Shown one piece after another: positions 18,668 to 27,569 of a DNA stretch of 64,000 bases (within the stretch, counting starts at the first letter, position 1; the number at the start of each line of letters is the position of its first letter). The DNA comes from Lichenicoccus sp964242335 (GTDB lineage: Bacteria; Pseudomonadota; Alphaproteobacteria; Acetobacterales; Acetobacteraceae). A model generated the notes under the pieces. The model saw only the letters and a list, made by a program, of their open reading frames with translations. It did not search any database and was not told the origin of the DNA. The position numbers and the translations under genes were made by a program. The stretch is from assembly GCA_964242335.1 (NCBI GenBank), contig CAXTAY010000005.1, forward strand, positions 1-64,000, read 5' to 3'.

Positions 18668-20199
18668 ACGCCGGCACCGTCTCGGCGGAAGCGATGCCGT
18701 CGACAGGAGACTCGATCCTCGCCAGGACGGCGAAGGGCGCCGGCTGGGTCATCGGCTGGCGCATGGTCACCCGCATCCTCGGACTGGTCAGCACGCTGTT
18801 CCTGGTCCGCCTGCTGCTGCCCGCGGATTTCGGCCTGGTGACGCTGGCAATGAGCTTCGCACAGGCGATCGACCAGCTCTCGTCGCTCGGTGTCGAGGAG
18901 GCGGTGATCCGCGAGAGGCAGCCGACGCGCGAGCTGTACGATAGCGCCTTCACCATCAACGTCATCCGCGGCATCTGCACGACGGCGATCGTGGCGGCGG
19001 CCTCGTGGCCGGTGGCGCGCTTCTTCGGCGACATGCGCCTGTTCCCGGTGATGCTGGTGATCGCCGCCGGCTCGCTGGTGTCGTCGTTCGAGAATATCGG
19101 CATCGTGGATTTCCGGCGCGAGATCGCCTTCGAGAAGGAATTCGTGCTGATGTCGGTGCCGCGGCTGATCAGCATCGTCACCGCGATCGGCCTCGCGTTC
19201 CTGTTCCGCAGCTACTGGGCACTGGTCTGCGCCATCTTCAGCTCGATCGTGATCCGGGTGGCGATGGGCTACGCGATGCACCCGTACCGGCCGTGGTTCC
19301 GCCTGCGTGCCTGGCGACAGATCGCCGGCTTCTCGTTCTGGTCGTGGCTGCTCAGCCTCAGCACCTTGTTGCGCGACCGCTGCGACAGCTTCGTCATCGG
19401 CAGGGTGTTCAACATCACCCAGGTCGGGGTGTTCTCCCTTGGCACGGAGATCGCCTCGCTGCCGACCACGGAGCTGGTGTCGCCGCTGTCGCGTGCCTGC
19501 TTCTCCGGCTTCGCCTCGGCACGCGGCAGCGACGGCAGCACGGCGGAAGCCGGACGCGCGTTCCTGCGCGTGGTCGGCAGCACGACCCTGATCGCGCTGC
19601 CCGCCGGCGTCGGGATCTCGCTGGTCGCCGACCCGATCGTCAAGCTGGCGTTCGGCGCCCACTGGACCGGCGCGACCGGGGTGATACGGGTCCTGGGCGT
19701 GGCGTTGACGGTGACGATCCTCGGGCTGATCAGCAACGCGCTGATGAACGCGCACGCGCTGCTGCGGACGATGTTCCGCATCCAGATCGCGGCCGTCGCG
19801 GTCAAGCTGGTGCTGCTGGTGGTGCTGGTGATGCGGTTCGGGCTGGTCGGTGCCGCGGTCGCGGTCGGGCTCGCGGCCATGCTCGAGCACCTGCTCTACC
19901 TCTCGATCACGCTGCGGTTCCTCGGGCTCGGCGCCGCCGATATCCTGCGCTGCGCCTGGCGCAGCGTGGCGGGGACGCTCGCGATGGCGACCGGCCTGTT
20001 CTGGCTGGGCCTCGGCTGGAACGCGGTGCCGTACGACACCGTGGCGATCGTCGGCGATCTGCTGCGGGCGGTGCCGATCGGTGCGGCGCTGTACGGGACC
20101 GCGGTCGGCGCGTGCTGGCTGGCGGCGGGTCGTCCGGACGGCGCCGAACGCGACATGGCCGGAATGGCGAGGCAGGCGTCCGGCCGCATCTTCAGGTGA
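18664..20199 (+). CDS. Oligosaccharide flippase (Wzx/MOP superfamily)
   Basis: This 511-residue protein has about 12-14 hydrophobic helices. The N-terminal segment LARTAKGAGWVIGWRMVTRILGLVS and RLLLPADFGLVTLAM are typical of polysaccharide flippases. It should move lipid-linked repeat units from the cytoplasmic to the periplasmic face. The start overlaps the exosortase stop (ATGA), and it closes the tightly packed plus-strand run. The next gene is convergent, 22 nt away. Confidence 0.9.
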   Translation: MNAGTVSAEAMPSTGDSILARTAKGAGWVIGWRMVTRILGLVSTLFLVRLLLPADFGLVTLAMSFAQAIDQLSSLGVEEAVIRERQPTRELYDSAFTINVIRGICTTAIVAAASWPVARFFGDMRLFPVMLVIAAGSLVSSFENIGIVDFRREIAFEKEFVLMSVPRLISIVTAIGLAFLFRSYWALVCAIFSSIVIRVAMGYAMHPYRPWFRLRAWRQIAGFSFWSWLLSLSTLLRDRCDSFVIGRVFNITQVGVFSLGTEIASLPTTELVSPLSRACFSGFASARGSDGSTAEAGRAFLRVVGSTTLIALPAGVGISLVADPIVKLAFGAHWTGATGVIRVLGVALTVTILGLISNALMNAHALLRTMFRIQIAAVAVKLVLLVVLVMRFGLVGAAVAVGLAAMLEHLLYLSITLRFLGLGAADILRCAWRSVAGTLAMATGLFWLGLGWNAVPYDTVAIVGDLLRAVPIGAALYGTAVGACWLAAGRPDGAERDMAGMARQASGRIFR

Positions 20200-20221
20200 C
20201 GCTTACCGCGGACCGCTTCGG

Positions 20222-23200
20222 TCAGTCGGCGAGGCGACGCGCTGCTGCCTGGCCGGTGCTGCCGCGAGGGTCGAGGCCGCTCGCGGACGATCGCGGCACG
20301 ATGTCGTACTGCAGGTCGGATCGTCGCGTGGCCGCATCGCTGTGCGGCGCGCCGGCGCCGAGCAGGTATCGATAGGCGGCGACCGCTCGCGGCGACCCGG
20401 TGACGCTGATGATGCCGGCGAGCGACGCGAGCGCCAGCTCGGCATAGTCCCCGTCGCTGTGCGCCCAGCCGGCGCCGTTATCCTGACCGGCCGCCGCCGT
20501 CGCCTGCTGCAGCTGCGCCCAGCTGCGGCACGTCGCGCCGTCCACGACGTTGCCGAGCAGGTAGCTGACGCCGTCATGCGGATCGAATCCCGCAGCGGCA
20601 TTGAGGAAACGCCCGGCGACGAAGTTCTCCGCCCAGCGCAGGTAGGCCAGGGCGTCCCGGTTGCCCAGGCTCGCCGCCTGCACCGCGGTGCCGACGAAGT
20701 AGTCCTGCTGCCACGGCGGCATCTGCCCGCGGGTGCCGTACTCGCCGTCCAGCACGTAGCCGAAGGTCTCGCCCTCCCGCTCCGACCAGCCAGGCAGCTG
20801 CGCCACCAGCCAGCGCCAGTTGGCGTCCGCGATCCTGGCGAAGTAGGCCTGCTCGGCGGAACCGGCCGGGTTGATCCACGCCGCCTCGTCGATCTGGCGC
20901 AGGCTCCAGGCGGCCGCGCGGAGCTGGTTGCCGCGTATGACGTTGCCCTCGCCGCCGTGGCGCATCTGCGGGTCGGGCCAGGTGGCGAGGATGCTGAACG
21001 CGGCCTGCGCGTTGAGCAGGTCGAGGTAGCGCCGGCTCGCGGTCATCAGGTAGGCGACGTAGGCGAGGTCGGGCTGATGCGAGGTATCGGCGGTCCAGCC
21101 GGTCGCGGCGTCGACCTGCTGCGTGAGCCCGGTGGTGGCGCCGGTGCCGCCGCGACCATCGATCCAGATCTCCGGGTAGGCGTCGGTGTTCAGCCAGGTG
21201 CCGCGCGCCGGATCCCAGAACTGCCAGGGCACGGCGCCCGCGGCATCGGCCTGTCCCAGCGCGAAGTCGGCGGCCTGCGCGCTCTGCGTCACCAGCCAGA
21301 CGGCGTTGCCCAGCGTGGTCGGGCCGATCTCGCCGCGTCCGCCGGTGGTGGGCATGTAACGGGTCAGGCCGTTCGCCGCGAGCGGCGCGCCCCAGTCCAG
21401 CTGCGCCATCGTCGCCGCCTCGCCGGCCAGCACCGCACGGGCGACGCCGCCATTCAGGTCGTAGTCGGCGATCAGGCCGGTCCGCTCCAGTGCCGCCACG
21501 TCGTGCCGGACGTTGATCGGCGGCGCATCGGTGCTCCAGACGACCCGGTGCCAGCTCTGGTACTGGAACTGGCGGATGCCGGCGCGCGCGTAGACGGTCC
21601 TGCCGCCGAGCCGGATCGTCGCGTCATAGGTGATCGCGCCGCCGCTGCGCTGCATGGCGAGGTCGTTGCGGAACTGCACGTCGGTGCGGCTGGTGCCGTC
21701 CCGGTAGCCGCGTATGTCGAGGCTGAGATGCATCGATCCGGCGACCGGGGCATCGATCCGGACCTCGCTGGCCTGCGGTCCACGGAGCCAGCTGGCGGTG
21801 GACCCGGCCGCCAGCGCCCGGTCGAGCAGGGCGTGCGCGTCGAGACGATACGGCGTCGCCTGGCTGCCCGACCGTATCGTCAGCTCGACGGTGAGGTCGT
21901 AGCGGCGCAGCGCCGTCGACAGGTCGAGCGCCGGATCGGCCGGTGGCGGCGCCCGCATCAGCATCAGCGCCACCGACCGGTGCGCCGCGAGCGGTGGCGC
22001 GGTCAGGCTGAGGGCGCCGAGGCGGGCGGAACCGTCGGCAAAGCTCGCCTTGACGTCGAGCTGGACCGGGATCTGCCGGCCAGCCGAGACGGCTGCGAGC
22101 CCGCTGCCCGCAGGCAGCTGACCCGGCAGGAATGCCTGGCCGAAGGTGAGCATGCGTGCGGCGACGGCCGCGTCCCGCTGGTTCTGCAGCACCAGGCCGA
22201 CCAGCGAGCGGGCTTCGGGCGGCGGGGCGGCGCAGGCGGCCGACGCGGTCCAGCCCAGTCCCAGCAGCGGCAGCGCCCGGAGCAGGCGGCGCAGGCCGGT
22301 CCCGAGCCGGTGGAGGAGCGCCTCGGGCGACCGCGCCGGCACCAGCGTCACCCAGTGCAGCGGGACGGACCCGGTCGCGAGGCTGGTCTTGTAGCGATCG
22401 GCGCCGGCGAGGAAGTCGTAGGCCTGCATCCCCTCGGCCAGGTAGCGCTCGATCGCCAGCTGGTGGCAGGTCATGCCGGGCTTGGCGTGCACGGGTGCGG
22501 ATGCGTAGTCGAAGCCGCTCTGGTAGGCCGAGACGCGGCCCCGGAAGCAGAAGCCGTGCAGGTAGCCCACCACCCGGTCGCCGGCATCGATGCGGAGCAG
22601 CTGGACCGCGTCCGTGCGATCGATCAGGGCGTGGTGGAACCGGCCGAAGGCGGGATCGGCGAACGCGCCGGCCCGACCGCGCGTGGTCCAGGTAGCCTGA
22701 TGCAGCGACGCCATCTCGCCCAGGAACGCGTGGGCCTGCGCAGCCGAGCCCGCCCGGGTGACACGCAGCGGCCCGATCTCGCCGTAGCGTCTCGCCGAGC
22801 GGCGCAGCTGATGGCGCGTGTTGGCGCTGAGCTGGTCGATCGGCCGGCCGCCGGTGCGCCGGATCGCCGCGAGGTCGACATAGGGTGCGAGGCGGGTCTG
22901 CCGGCCGGTGCAGGCTGCATCCAGGGTGTCGGCCAGCCGGAGCTGCGCGTCGCCGATCCCGCTCAGCACCAGCGAGCGGCGGCGCCGGCCGCCGCGCAGC
23001 GCCGCCAGCAGGCAGCCGTGCAGCGCATCGTCCGCCCCCGCTGCGATCAGGACGCCGTTATGCTCGATGAACAGTCGATCCCAGGCCGGCCGACCGCTCT
23101 CGGCGAGCCACAGGCGGTCGCGGCGCGGCCAGGTGCCGCGGCGTCGGTTGAACAGCGCCAGTGCCACGAGCTCGCCCTGGCGCCGCGCCTCGATCAGCAC

Positions 23201-23344
23201 CGGATCGTCGAAGCGCTCCGCGGCGAGGCACCCGACCCACGCCCAGCTCTGAAAGAACGAGCACCCGACGCGAGCCTCGAGCTGCCGCCATCGTTGCTCC
23301 ACGAGATCGAATGACGCCGGTTCCATCGCCTCGATCGTCAGCAT
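20222..23344 (-). CDS. Fusion protein: GNAT/CelD-like transferase, membrane or signal segment, exported lyase-like domain
   Basis: This 1040-residue protein has three parts. Residues 1-350 resemble CelD/BcsL-type GNAT proteins (LSANTRHQLRRSARRYGE, ending YDFLAGADRYKTSLA). Residues 351-375 hold an Arg-rich stretch, a hydrophobic core and AAC-AA, like a signal peptide or single membrane anchor. Residues 380-1040 look exported: beta-rich at first (PVQLDVKASFADGSARLG), then helical with many aromatics (YGTRGQMPPWQQDYFVG), reminiscent of a RIFT-barrel plus alpha/alpha-toroid polysaccharide lyase or hydrolase. That last assignment is inference. I chose the ATG at 23344; other in-frame ATGs lie up- and downstream. 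It is inverted relative to both neighbours. Confidence 0.75.
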   Translation of the reverse strand: MLTIEAMEPASFDLVEQRWRQLEARVGCSFFQSWAWVGCLAAERFDDPVLIEARRQGELVALALFNRRRGTWPRRDRLWLAESGRPAWDRLFIEHNGVLIAAGADDALHGCLLAALRGGRRRRSLVLSGIGDAQLRLADTLDAACTGRQTRLAPYVDLAAIRRTGGRPIDQLSANTRHQLRRSARRYGEIGPLRVTRAGSAAQAHAFLGEMASLHQATWTTRGRAGAFADPAFGRFHHALIDRTDAVQLLRIDAGDRVVGYLHGFCFRGRVSAYQSGFDYASAPVHAKPGMTCHQLAIERYLAEGMQAYDFLAGADRYKTSLATGSVPLHWVTLVPARSPEALLHRLGTGLRRLLRALPLLGLGWTASAACAAPPPEARSLVGLVLQNQRDAAVAARMLTFGQAFLPGQLPAGSGLAAVSAGRQIPVQLDVKASFADGSARLGALSLTAPPLAAHRSVALMLMRAPPPADPALDLSTALRRYDLTVELTIRSGSQATPYRLDAHALLDRALAAGSTASWLRGPQASEVRIDAPVAGSMHLSLDIRGYRDGTSRTDVQFRNDLAMQRSGGAITYDATIRLGGRTVYARAGIRQFQYQSWHRVVWSTDAPPINVRHDVAALERTGLIADYDLNGGVARAVLAGEAATMAQLDWGAPLAANGLTRYMPTTGGRGEIGPTTLGNAVWLVTQSAQAADFALGQADAAGAVPWQFWDPARGTWLNTDAYPEIWIDGRGGTGATTGLTQQVDAATGWTADTSHQPDLAYVAYLMTASRRYLDLLNAQAAFSILATWPDPQMRHGGEGNVIRGNQLRAAAWSLRQIDEAAWINPAGSAEQAYFARIADANWRWLVAQLPGWSEREGETFGYVLDGEYGTRGQMPPWQQDYFVGTAVQAASLGNRDALAYLRWAENFVAGRFLNAAAGFDPHDGVSYLLGNVVDGATCRSWAQLQQATAAAGQDNGAGWAHSDGDYAELALASLAGIISVTGSPRAVAAYRYLLGAGAPHSDAATRRSDLQYDIVPRSSASGLDPRGSTGQAAARRLAD

Positions 23345-23478
23345 CGGCCTGGCCGTTCTCCACAGCGGAGATGGATCATGCCGATCTCGCATCGACAAGC
23401 CGAGCATGATCGTTCCGGGCATGCTAGATAAACGCTGCGGCGGCTCGACGGCGAGCGGTCGCGGCGGGGAGGATTGCC

Positions 23479-24489
23479 ATGTTCGCCAACGTCGTCCCCT
23501 GCGCCCCGCTCGCCGGTCGCCCGGTCTGCGCCGTCGCCGTGGATGCCGAAGAGGATTTTGACTGGGCCCGACCGTTCCGCTCCACGGCGTATTCGACGCA
23601 CTGCATGAGGCACACGCGCGAGCTGCAGGAGGTCGTCGGCGCCTACGGCGTCGTGCCGAGCTACCTGCTGACCTATCCGGTGCTCGACGATGACGACGTG
23701 GTGCGCATCCTGCGGCGGCAGCTCGGCCGCGGGCAGTGCGATGTCGGTGTGCAGCTGCACCCCTGGGTGAACCCGCCCTTCGAGGGCGAGGACGGTCCCG
23801 GCATGTCGTTCTCCGGCAACCTGGCGGCGGGGCTGGAAGAGCGCAAGCTGGTGGCACTCAAGAGCCGATTCGTCGAGCGGTTCGGCCGGGAGCCGCGCCT
23901 GTATCGCGCCGGGCGCTACGGCCTCGGGCCGGATACCGCGACGATCCTGGAGAGGCACGGCTTCACCGTCGACACCAGCTTGGCGCCGCGGACCGATGCG
24001 ACCGAGGAGGGCGGTCCCGATCACAGCCGGTACGACTTCGGGGCGTTCTGGTTCGGCGAGCGGCGGCGCCTGCTCGAGCTGCCGCTCTGCCGCAGCGTCG
24101 TCGGCTGGGGTGGCAGGCTGGCGCCGCCGCTATATCGCGCCCTTGCCAGGCCGACGATGGCGATGCCGACGCTGGCACGACGCCGCATCCCCGGTCTCGT
24201 GACCCGGCTTCGCTTCGCCGAGCGGATCACGCTGTCGCCGGAAGGCAACGATCTGGGCGCGATGCTGCGCCTGCTGCGTCGTCTGCGGGCCAGGGGGCAG
24301 ACCGTCTTCGTGCTGAGTTTCCACAGCTCGTCGCTCGCCGTCGGTCGCAACCCGTACGTGCGCACCCGCGCGGAGCTGCACGGCTTCTACGACCGCCTCT
24401 CGGCCCTGCTGGAGACGATGGCGTCGCGGATGCAGTTCCGCTTCGCGAGTCTCGCCGAGCTGCCGCAGCAGCTGAGCGAGGCTGGATGA
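23479..24489 (+). CDS. Polysaccharide deacetylase-family protein
   Basis: This 336-residue protein has a NodB-like motif 1 at the start (CAVAVDAEEDFDW), the VQLHPWVNPPF segment where metal histidines are expected, RLYRAGRYGLGPDTATIL in the middle and FVLSFHSSSLAVGRNPYV near the end. It is more divergent than the deacetylase at 14040 and may act on a different sugar or after polymerisation. A strong ribosome site (GGGGAGG) lies 8 nt before the ATG. It starts a second plus-strand operon, divergent from the fusion gene, and overlaps the next gene by 4 nt. Confidence 0.82.
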   Translation: MFANVVPCAPLAGRPVCAVAVDAEEDFDWARPFRSTAYSTHCMRHTRELQEVVGAYGVVPSYLLTYPVLDDDDVVRILRRQLGRGQCDVGVQLHPWVNPPFEGEDGPGMSFSGNLAAGLEERKLVALKSRFVERFGREPRLYRAGRYGLGPDTATILERHGFTVDTSLAPRTDATEEGGPDHSRYDFGAFWFGERRRLLELPLCRSVVGWGGRLAPPLYRALARPTMAMPTLARRRIPGLVTRLRFAERITLSPEGNDLGAMLRLLRRLRARGQTVFVLSFHSSSLAVGRNPYVRTRAELHGFYDRLSALLETMASRMQFRFASLAELPQQLSEAG

Positions 24490-25739
24490 GCGGACTCGAC
24501 AGGGTCGTGCTGGTTGCCAACAACTTCCCGCCGGTGCGCGGCGGGTCGGCGGTGGTGTATGCGAACCTCGCGCGGTGCGCCGCGACCCGGATGATCGTGG
24601 TGGCGCCTCGATCCGGCTACGATGCCGGCCTGCCGCTGATCGGCTGGCGCGAGCACGACCGCGACAAGCCCTATCCGGTGTTTCGGCTGAAGCTGTTGCG
24701 AACGCGGATCGACCGCGTGCCTCGTCCGGGTCCGGCGAAGCTGCTGTTCCTGGCCCGCGACGCGGCACTCCGGCTGCGCCTGGCCGCCACGCTGTTCCGG
24801 CTGGTGGCGACGCAGGGCGTGCGCGCGATCTGCGTCGGCGAGCTGCTGGCGAGCAGCTGGGTGATCCGGCTGTTCCGTTTCGTCCCCGGCGTGCGCACCG
24901 TGGCCTACGTGCACGGCGAGGAGATCACCACCGAGGATCTCTACGACTCCGGACATCGCCGCGCCCGCCGCACCCTGCTGCGGAGCGACCGCATCATCGT
25001 GGTCAGCCGCTTCACCCAGCAGGCGGTGCTGAGCCTGCTCGGCGGCGCGGCCGACCAGGTGCGCCTGATCGAGAACGGGGTCGACGGCCAGCGCTTCCAT
25101 CCCGCGGCGAAGGCGGAGGACCTGGTCGAGCTGTATCGCCTCGCCGGCTGCTTCGTGTTCGTCTCGGTGTGCCGGCTGCTCGAGAAGAAGGGCGTCGATA
25201 TCGCCATACGCGGCTTCGCCGAGCTGGCGGCCCGGCATCCGGACAGCCGCTACCTGATCGTCGGCGCCGGGCCGCACGGGGACGAACTGCAGGCGCTGGC
25301 GCACCGGCTGGGCATGACCGACCGGGTGGTGTTCGCGGGCCAGGTCGCCGATGACGAGCTCGCCGACCACTACCGGCTCGGCGACGCCTTCGTGATGCCG
25401 AACCGCGCGCTGCCGAACGGCGACACCGAGGGGTTCGGCCTTGTGTTCCTGGAGGCGAACGCGTGCGGCCTGCCGGTGATCGCCGGCCGGGACGGCGGCA
25501 GCACCGATGCGGTGCGCGACGGTGTCAACGGCCTGGTGGTGGACGGGCATTCGCTGCGCGAGGTCGCGGCCGCGATGCTGCGGCTGCGCGAGGAGGCAGG
25601 GTTGCGCGGCACGCTGCGCGAGCAGGGGCTGTCGGTGGCCCGGCATGCCGGCTGGGCCGAAAAGACCGAGGCGTTCCTCGAGATCTGCCTCGGCGCTACG
25701 GCGCAGCGCCATCAGGCGGGCGCAGCGGCATGTCGCTGA
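24486..25739 (+). CDS. Glycosyltransferase family 4 protein
   Basis: This 417-residue GT-B enzyme has an N-terminal Rossmann segment LVANNFPPVRGGSAVVYANL and DRIIVVSRFTQQAVLSLL. The donor site reads VSVCRLLEKKGVDIAIRG ... EGFGLVFLEANACGLPVIAG, with the EX7E-type glutamates of family GT4. It should add a hexose to the exopolysaccharide repeat unit. Start ATG overlaps the deacetylase stop, and its end overlaps the next gene by 10 nt. Confidence 0.9.
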   Translation: MSGLDRVVLVANNFPPVRGGSAVVYANLARCAATRMIVVAPRSGYDAGLPLIGWREHDRDKPYPVFRLKLLRTRIDRVPRPGPAKLLFLARDAALRLRLAATLFRLVATQGVRAICVGELLASSWVIRLFRFVPGVRTVAYVHGEEITTEDLYDSGHRRARRTLLRSDRIIVVSRFTQQAVLSLLGGAADQVRLIENGVDGQRFHPAAKAEDLVELYRLAGCFVFVSVCRLLEKKGVDIAIRGFAELAARHPDSRYLIVGAGPHGDELQALAHRLGMTDRVVFAGQVADDELADHYRLGDAFVMPNRALPNGDTEGFGLVFLEANACGLPVIAGRDGGSTDAVRDGVNGLVVDGHSLREVAAAMLRLREEAGLRGTLREQGLSVARHAGWAEKTEAFLEICLGATAQRHQAGAAACR

Positions 25740-26461
25740 GCGCGTTGCCGATCGCCGTGACGGTGCCGCCGCTGAGCCTGCTGCCGGTCTGCCTCGCCGG
25801 GCTGCTGATCCTGCGCCGCCGGCCGCGCACCGGGATGGTTCTGCTCGCGACCGGCCTGTGCGGGTTGACGCTGCTGGCGACGCCGCTGGTGTCCGGCTGG
25901 TTGATCGCGTCGCTGGAGCGCAACCTGCCGCTGGTCCCGCCGTCGGACGATCCGCCCCGGGCGATCGTCATCCTGTCGGCCGACGTGGTGCGCAGCGCCG
26001 GCACGCCTGATCTGGCGCCCGGGTCGCTGACGCTGGAGCGCGAGCAGGCAGGCGCGTCGCTGTTCCGCCACACTGGGCTGCCGATCCTGGTGACCGGCGG
26101 TCCGGCCGGCGAGGATACGCTCGGGGCGGTGATGGCCCGCAGCCTGAGCCGGGACTTCGGCGTCCCGGTGCGCTGGATCGAGCCGCAGGCGACGGATACC
26201 TGGGAGAACGCGCGGCAGAGTGCTGCGATCCTCAGGGCGCAGCGCATCCACTCGGTCTACCTGGTCACCCATGCCTGGCACATGCGCCGGGCGCTGATCG
26301 CCTTCGCCGGCACCGGCATCGCGATCACGGCGGCTCCGGTCCGGCTCGACCCGGTGCGCGCCAGCGCCGCCGACTTCGTCCCGCGCACCAGTGCCTGGCT
26401 CGCCAGCTACTACGCGCTGCACGAGTGGATCGGGTGCGTCGACTACGCGCTGTCGCGGTAG
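25730..26461 (+). CDS. YdcF/DUF218-family membrane protein
   Basis: This 243-residue protein has two N-terminal transmembrane helices (about 13-29 and 37-55). A DUF218/ElyC-like domain follows: AIVILSADVVRS, the LVTGGPAGED turn, the acid-rich WIEPQATDTWENARQSA and VYLVTHAWHMRRALIAF. Relatives act in envelope polysaccharide or lipid-carrier metabolism, but the reaction is not settled. Position inside the glycosyltransferase operon suggests a role in exopolysaccharide assembly. Confidence 0.85.
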   Translation: MSLSALPIAVTVPPLSLLPVCLAGLLILRRRPRTGMVLLATGLCGLTLLATPLVSGWLIASLERNLPLVPPSDDPPRAIVILSADVVRSAGTPDLAPGSLTLEREQAGASLFRHTGLPILVTGGPAGEDTLGAVMARSLSRDFGVPVRWIEPQATDTWENARQSAAILRAQRIHSVYLVTHAWHMRRALIAFAGTGIAITAAPVRLDPVRASAADFVPRTSAWLASYYALHEWIGCVDYALSR

Positions 26462-26465
26462 CGGC

Positions 26466-27518
26466 ATGGCGACGCGGTTGATCCTGGCAGAGTCGATCGA
26501 CGCGCTGCCGCCCGGCTGCGAGGCGCTGTTCCCGTCCGACCCGTTCGCGAGCCTGGGCTGGTACCGCACCGTCAGCGAGCACGCGCTGCCTACCGGCGTC
26601 GCCGCCTGTTTCGCCGTGCTGACGCAGGACGGTCAGCCGCAGGCCGTGGTCCCGCTCGCGCGGCAGCATGACGGCGACCGGCTGGGTAGCCTGACGACGC
26701 CGTACAGCTGCGTCTACTGGCCGTCCTCGGGCGGCGCCGGGACGGCCTCGTCGCGGATCGTGGGGCGGCAGCTCGGGCGGGTCTGCCGGGCCTGGCCCAC
26801 GGTTCGCCTGGACGCCATCCCCGCGGAGTGGCCGGACCTCGCGGCCTTCATCGACGGGCTTCGTGCGGCCGGCTTGCGGGTGCAGCGCTTCGATCACTTC
26901 GTCAACCGGCACGAGCCGGTCGCGGGGCGGTCCTGGGCCGACTACCTCGCCGACCGGCCGGGAGCGCTGCGCGAGACGGTGCGACGCAAGCTGAAGCGGT
27001 GTGCGCGCGAGACCCGCCTCGAGACCTTCGCCGGCCAGCCGCAGCTCGAGCGCGGGATCGACGCCTTCGAGAGCGTCTACCGGGCGAGCTGGAAGCAGCC
27101 GGAACCGTTCCCGCGCTTCAACGCGGCGCTGATGCGCGACGCGGCCGGATGCGGTGCGCTCAGGCTCGGCGTGCTCTGGGCCGGAGATCGCCCCGCCGCG
27201 GCCCAGTTCTGGATCGTCGCGGACGGCCGCGCCACCGTCGTCAAGCTGGCGCACGACGAGCGGTTCAAGCCGCTGTCGCCGGGCACCGTGCTGACCGCGA
27301 TGATGGTGCGCCACCTGCTGGACGAGGAGCGGGTCGACAGCCTCGATTTCGGCCGCGGCGACGATCCCTACAAGGCACTCTGGACGACGCAGCGTCGGCA
27401 GAGGATCGGATTGCTGCTGATGAACCCGCGCCGACCCGCGGGCCTGCTCGCGATCGCCCGCGGCGCGCTGTCGCAGGCGAGCGGCAGACTGCGCGGCGCC
27501 GCCGCACGACCTGCCTGA
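26466..27518 (+). CDS. GNAT-family (CelD/BcsL-like) acyltransferase
   Basis: This 350-residue protein starts at the ATG 4 nt after the DUF218 stop; an upstream in-frame extension overlaps that gene and looks non-coding. Residues about 150-320 form the CelD-type acetyltransferase fold: LRETVRRKLKRCARETRLET, AAQFWIVADGRATVVKLAHDE and the C-terminal DSLDFGRGDDPYKALW. It is probably an acyl or aminoacyl transferase decorating the polymer or its lipid-linked precursor. It is distinct from the FemAB protein at 14912 and from the fused domain at 20222. Confidence 0.84.
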   Translation: MATRLILAESIDALPPGCEALFPSDPFASLGWYRTVSEHALPTGVAACFAVLTQDGQPQAVVPLARQHDGDRLGSLTTPYSCVYWPSSGGAGTASSRIVGRQLGRVCRAWPTVRLDAIPAEWPDLAAFIDGLRAAGLRVQRFDHFVNRHEPVAGRSWADYLADRPGALRETVRRKLKRCARETRLETFAGQPQLERGIDAFESVYRASWKQPEPFPRFNAALMRDAAGCGALRLGVLWAGDRPAAAQFWIVADGRATVVKLAHDERFKPLSPGTVLTAMMVRHLLDEERVDSLDFGRGDDPYKALWTTQRRQRIGLLLMNPRRPAGLLAIARGALSQASGRLRGAAARPA

Positions 27519-27569
27519 ACCCGATGGAGGGCCGAGCCGCGGCCTTCCCCAGCCGGTGAGACGACGCCC

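Noticed and set aside
19850..23314. Open frame of 1154 codons on the plus strand
   Set aside because: It is a shadow of the flippase and the fusion gene; no recognisable motif and extreme Arg/Ala/Gly content.
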